5,559 nucleotides of DNA from JAVBKE01 sp031554215. Lineage in GTDB: Bacteria > Bacillota > Bacilli > JARBTR01. Under the pieces are notes generated by a model that had not been told where the DNA came from, did no database searches, and was given only the letters and a program-made list of their open reading frames with translations. Below are positions 4,424 through 5,559 of the stretch, piece after piece (the stretch's first letter is position 1; each line of letters begins with the position of its first letter). Made by a program: the position numbers and the translations under genes. The DNA is taken from positions 1-5,559 of the forward strand of contig JAVBKF010000034.1 of NCBI GenBank assembly GCA_031554215.1. Reading direction: 5' to 3'.

Positions 4424-5167
4424 CTAAAGTTCAAGTCTATGAACATGAATTAAGCCATGTTCATATTGGACTAGGAGCTTATCACCGACATGAAAGCCTT
4501 CTTGTTCCAGCCAATGTCCCTTTAATCCAAAACCAGGTGTCTGTTTACAACTATGAATAGCGATTTGCCTCGGTTTTCCGTGGTTGGAGAAGTAGCACTT
4601 TTCTTCCTGATACCCTTGAAAGACAACTGTTCCTTTTCCGTAAGTCACTTCTACATATCCACCAATAGGAAAGCCGATATCTGCCAACCACAACCCTTTC
4701 AAATAGATATGTGGGTACGCTCGCCCTGCACGTGTTTTTAAAGCTTGGATGGTGAGAATTCTATTTTGCATCAGCTGATTGCCCTGAGGTTCTAATCCAG
4801 CATGGGTGAGCCGTTTGATCCCAATAGAATGTTTCTGTACACTGGCGACAATAACATCGCCAATGGAAAAGCCATAGTCTCCAAGCCAATTTTCTTTCAG
4901 TTCAAGATGAGCACATCCCTTTTGGTTTTGTGTCACTTGAATCATCTTTTGCTTCTTCTTTCGGACTTCACCAATGATTTGACGGTAGATTTCCATGCCG
5001 ATGCCGTGCGCTCGAAGCATTAAACTGTCATTCTCATACGAAACTGTCACAAGTGTTTCCGCTGGAAAGCCAGCTTCTTCAAGCAGTCGTCCAGACAGTA
5101 AAATTTTCGCTTTGGTTTTCTCCTTGCGAATGCAAGCTGTCACAGTCATGATTTTGATTTCTGTCAT
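4424..5167 (-). CDS. Protein of four tandem SymE/AbrB-like units (247 aa)
   Basis: Four copies of the SymE toxin signature (beta strand, L.G.WL...GF..G..V.V.Y..G) run in tandem: KILLSGRLLEEAGF (21-34), AHLELKENWLGDYGFSIGD (86-104), PHIYLKGLWLADIGFPIGG (152-170) and PGFGLKGHWLEQEGFHVGD (211-229). Each is preceded by a strand such as MTVTA, MIQVTQ, ILTIQA or QIAIHS. SymE of enteric bacteria is a single-domain, swapped-hairpin (AbrB-fold) protein of about 110 aa, an SOS-induced toxin that associates with nucleic acids. Here the fold appears four times, so the chain could form an internal pseudo-dimer pair. Repeat 1 is most divergent (GRLL for the usual WL, AET for G). The ATG at 5167 has AAAGGA 9 bases upstream; M7 is an alternative. 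A structured leader precedes it. Role may be toxin, RNA binding or DNA binding; unproven. Confidence 0.75.
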   Translation of the reverse strand: MTEIKIMTVTACIRKEKTKAKILLSGRLLEEAGFPAETLVTVSYENDSLMLRAHGIGMEIYRQIIGEVRKKKQKMIQVTQNQKGCAHLELKENWLGDYGFSIGDVIVASVQKHSIGIKRLTHAGLEPQGNQLMQNRILTIQALKTRAGRAYPHIYLKGLWLADIGFPIGGYVEVTYGKGTVVFQGYQEEKCYFSNHGKPRQIAIHSCKQTPGFGLKGHWLEQEGFHVGDKLLVQYEHGLIHVHRLEL

Positions 5168-5192
5168 TAGTTGATTTCCTTTCCTGTTAAGA

Positions 5193-5265
5193 CTGTCACA
5201 AAACGCATACTTTCAGCATCTGTATACGCTTTGGGACAGCCTTAAAAGCGGATGCTTCTAAGGCT
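5193..5265 (-). promoter_or_regulatory. Structured leader with two abutting hairpins
   Basis: Minus-strand hairpin A is AGCCTTA...TAAGGCT (5265-5238) with an inner AAGC/GCTT stem. Hairpin B is CTGTCCCAAAGCGTATAC (5239-5222) with GTATGCGTTTTGTGACAG (5210-5193): 18 positions, one mismatch, two G-U pairs. They overlap by two bases and so could stack or exclude one another. AGCATC in the top of hairpin A (5256-5251) is complementary to GATGCT in the loop of B (5220-5215), allowing a kissing or switched fold. Neither is followed by a T run. The ribosome site of the SymE-like gene begins just downstream (around 5180). The G-U pairs hold only in minus-strand RNA, supporting a leader role. Confidence 0.5.
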
Positions 5266-5272
5266 AAAGTAT

Positions 5273-5515
5273 CTATTTTGTTGCACAAACCAATTGAATG
5301 GTAAGGATGTGATTTCCGCTTGTGCGAACTTGATCAACAAGTTTGTAGTAATCCTCAATGTGGACGTTCTCCACTTGGATGGTGAATGTGCCGTTTTCAA
5401 ATGTTCCTGTTAAGCCAACATTCGTACCAAAATTAGCGTGTAAAAGCCCATGAACCTTGCTTTCTGTTTGTGATTGCGGTCTTAGTTGATGAACGTTATT
5501 AGCGTATGCTTCCAT
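5273..5515 (-). CDS. Small protein of unknown function (80 aa)
   Basis: I do not recognise a family. The first 20 residues are polar (MEAYANNVHQLRPQSQTESK), then come alternating strands (GLLHANFG, VGLTGTFENGTFTIQVENV) , a helix (EDYYKLVDQVRTSG) and a last strand (HILTIQLVCATK), suggesting a small beta-alpha-beta fold. No signal peptide or membrane segment is visible. ATG at 5515 has a strong AAAGGAG (5529-5523) 7 bases upstream, so translation is credible. It lies about 105 bases upstream of the SymE-like gene in the same direction and may be in its operon, with the hairpin leader between them. Confidence 0.75.
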   Translation of the reverse strand: MEAYANNVHQLRPQSQTESKVHGLLHANFGTNVGLTGTFENGTFTIQVENVHIEDYYKLVDQVRTSGNHILTIQLVCATK

Positions 5516-5559
5516 GATCGTTCTCCTTTCAAAATAAGTCGTAGTAAACTGTCGTACTG

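Noticed and set aside
4553..5023. Two plus-strand ORFs opposite the SymE-like gene
   Set aside because: Antisense shadows; the minus-strand frame has clear repeated domains and start signals.
5168..5272. Plus-strand antisense RNA like SymR
   Set aside because: I could not find a convincing plus-strand promoter in the leader of the SymE-like gene.

Overview
The window is AT-rich and the genes use GGAGG-type ribosome sites and several TTG/GTG starts. Together with the families present this points to a low-GC Gram-positive (Bacillota). I cannot name the genus from sequence alone. Apart from one small plus-strand gene at the left, every gene reads on the minus strand, and the content is accessory: a toxin/immunity module, an insertion sequence, structured repeats and a multi-domain SymE-like protein.

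Region by region: 1-377 has no convincing gene but holds repeated 21-bp promoter-like sequences and an operator-like inverted repeat. 378-737 encodes a small protein of unknown function that ends inside a strong terminator hairpin (728-772). This hairpin may also stop the converging minus-strand operon. From 2508 down to 830 (minus) lies a polymorphic-toxin module: a 5'-truncated RHS tip carrying an ADP-ribosyltransferase domain with R / STS / QxE motifs, then a 138-aa candidate immunity protein, then a NADAR-domain protein of the family that removes ADP-ribose from guanine. A QxE transferase beside a NADAR hydrolase suggests a DNA (guanine) ADP-ribosylation toxin paired with a reversing enzyme; this is an inference.

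Just upstream of the RHS fragment sits a complete IS110-family element (about 2556-4096) with an intact DEDD/Tnp20 recombinase and a roughly 200-base structured leader that is the likely bridge-RNA locus. Its right end forms a promoter-like sequence (TTGTAA, 16 bp, TATAAT) reading out into the toxin/immunity module.

Upstream of the IS are two roughly 140-bp structured direct repeats (4111-4250 and 4277-4415) with a terminator hairpin between them. They start immediately after the stop codon of a 247-aa protein built from four tandem SymE/AbrB-like units (4424-5167). The leader of that gene contains two adjacent strong hairpins whose loops can pair with each other. An 80-aa protein of unknown function (5273-5515) precedes it and may be co-transcribed.

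The two most noteworthy systems are the orphan RHS-ART / immunity / NADAR cassette and the four-unit SymE-like gene with its structured leader and trailing repeats.
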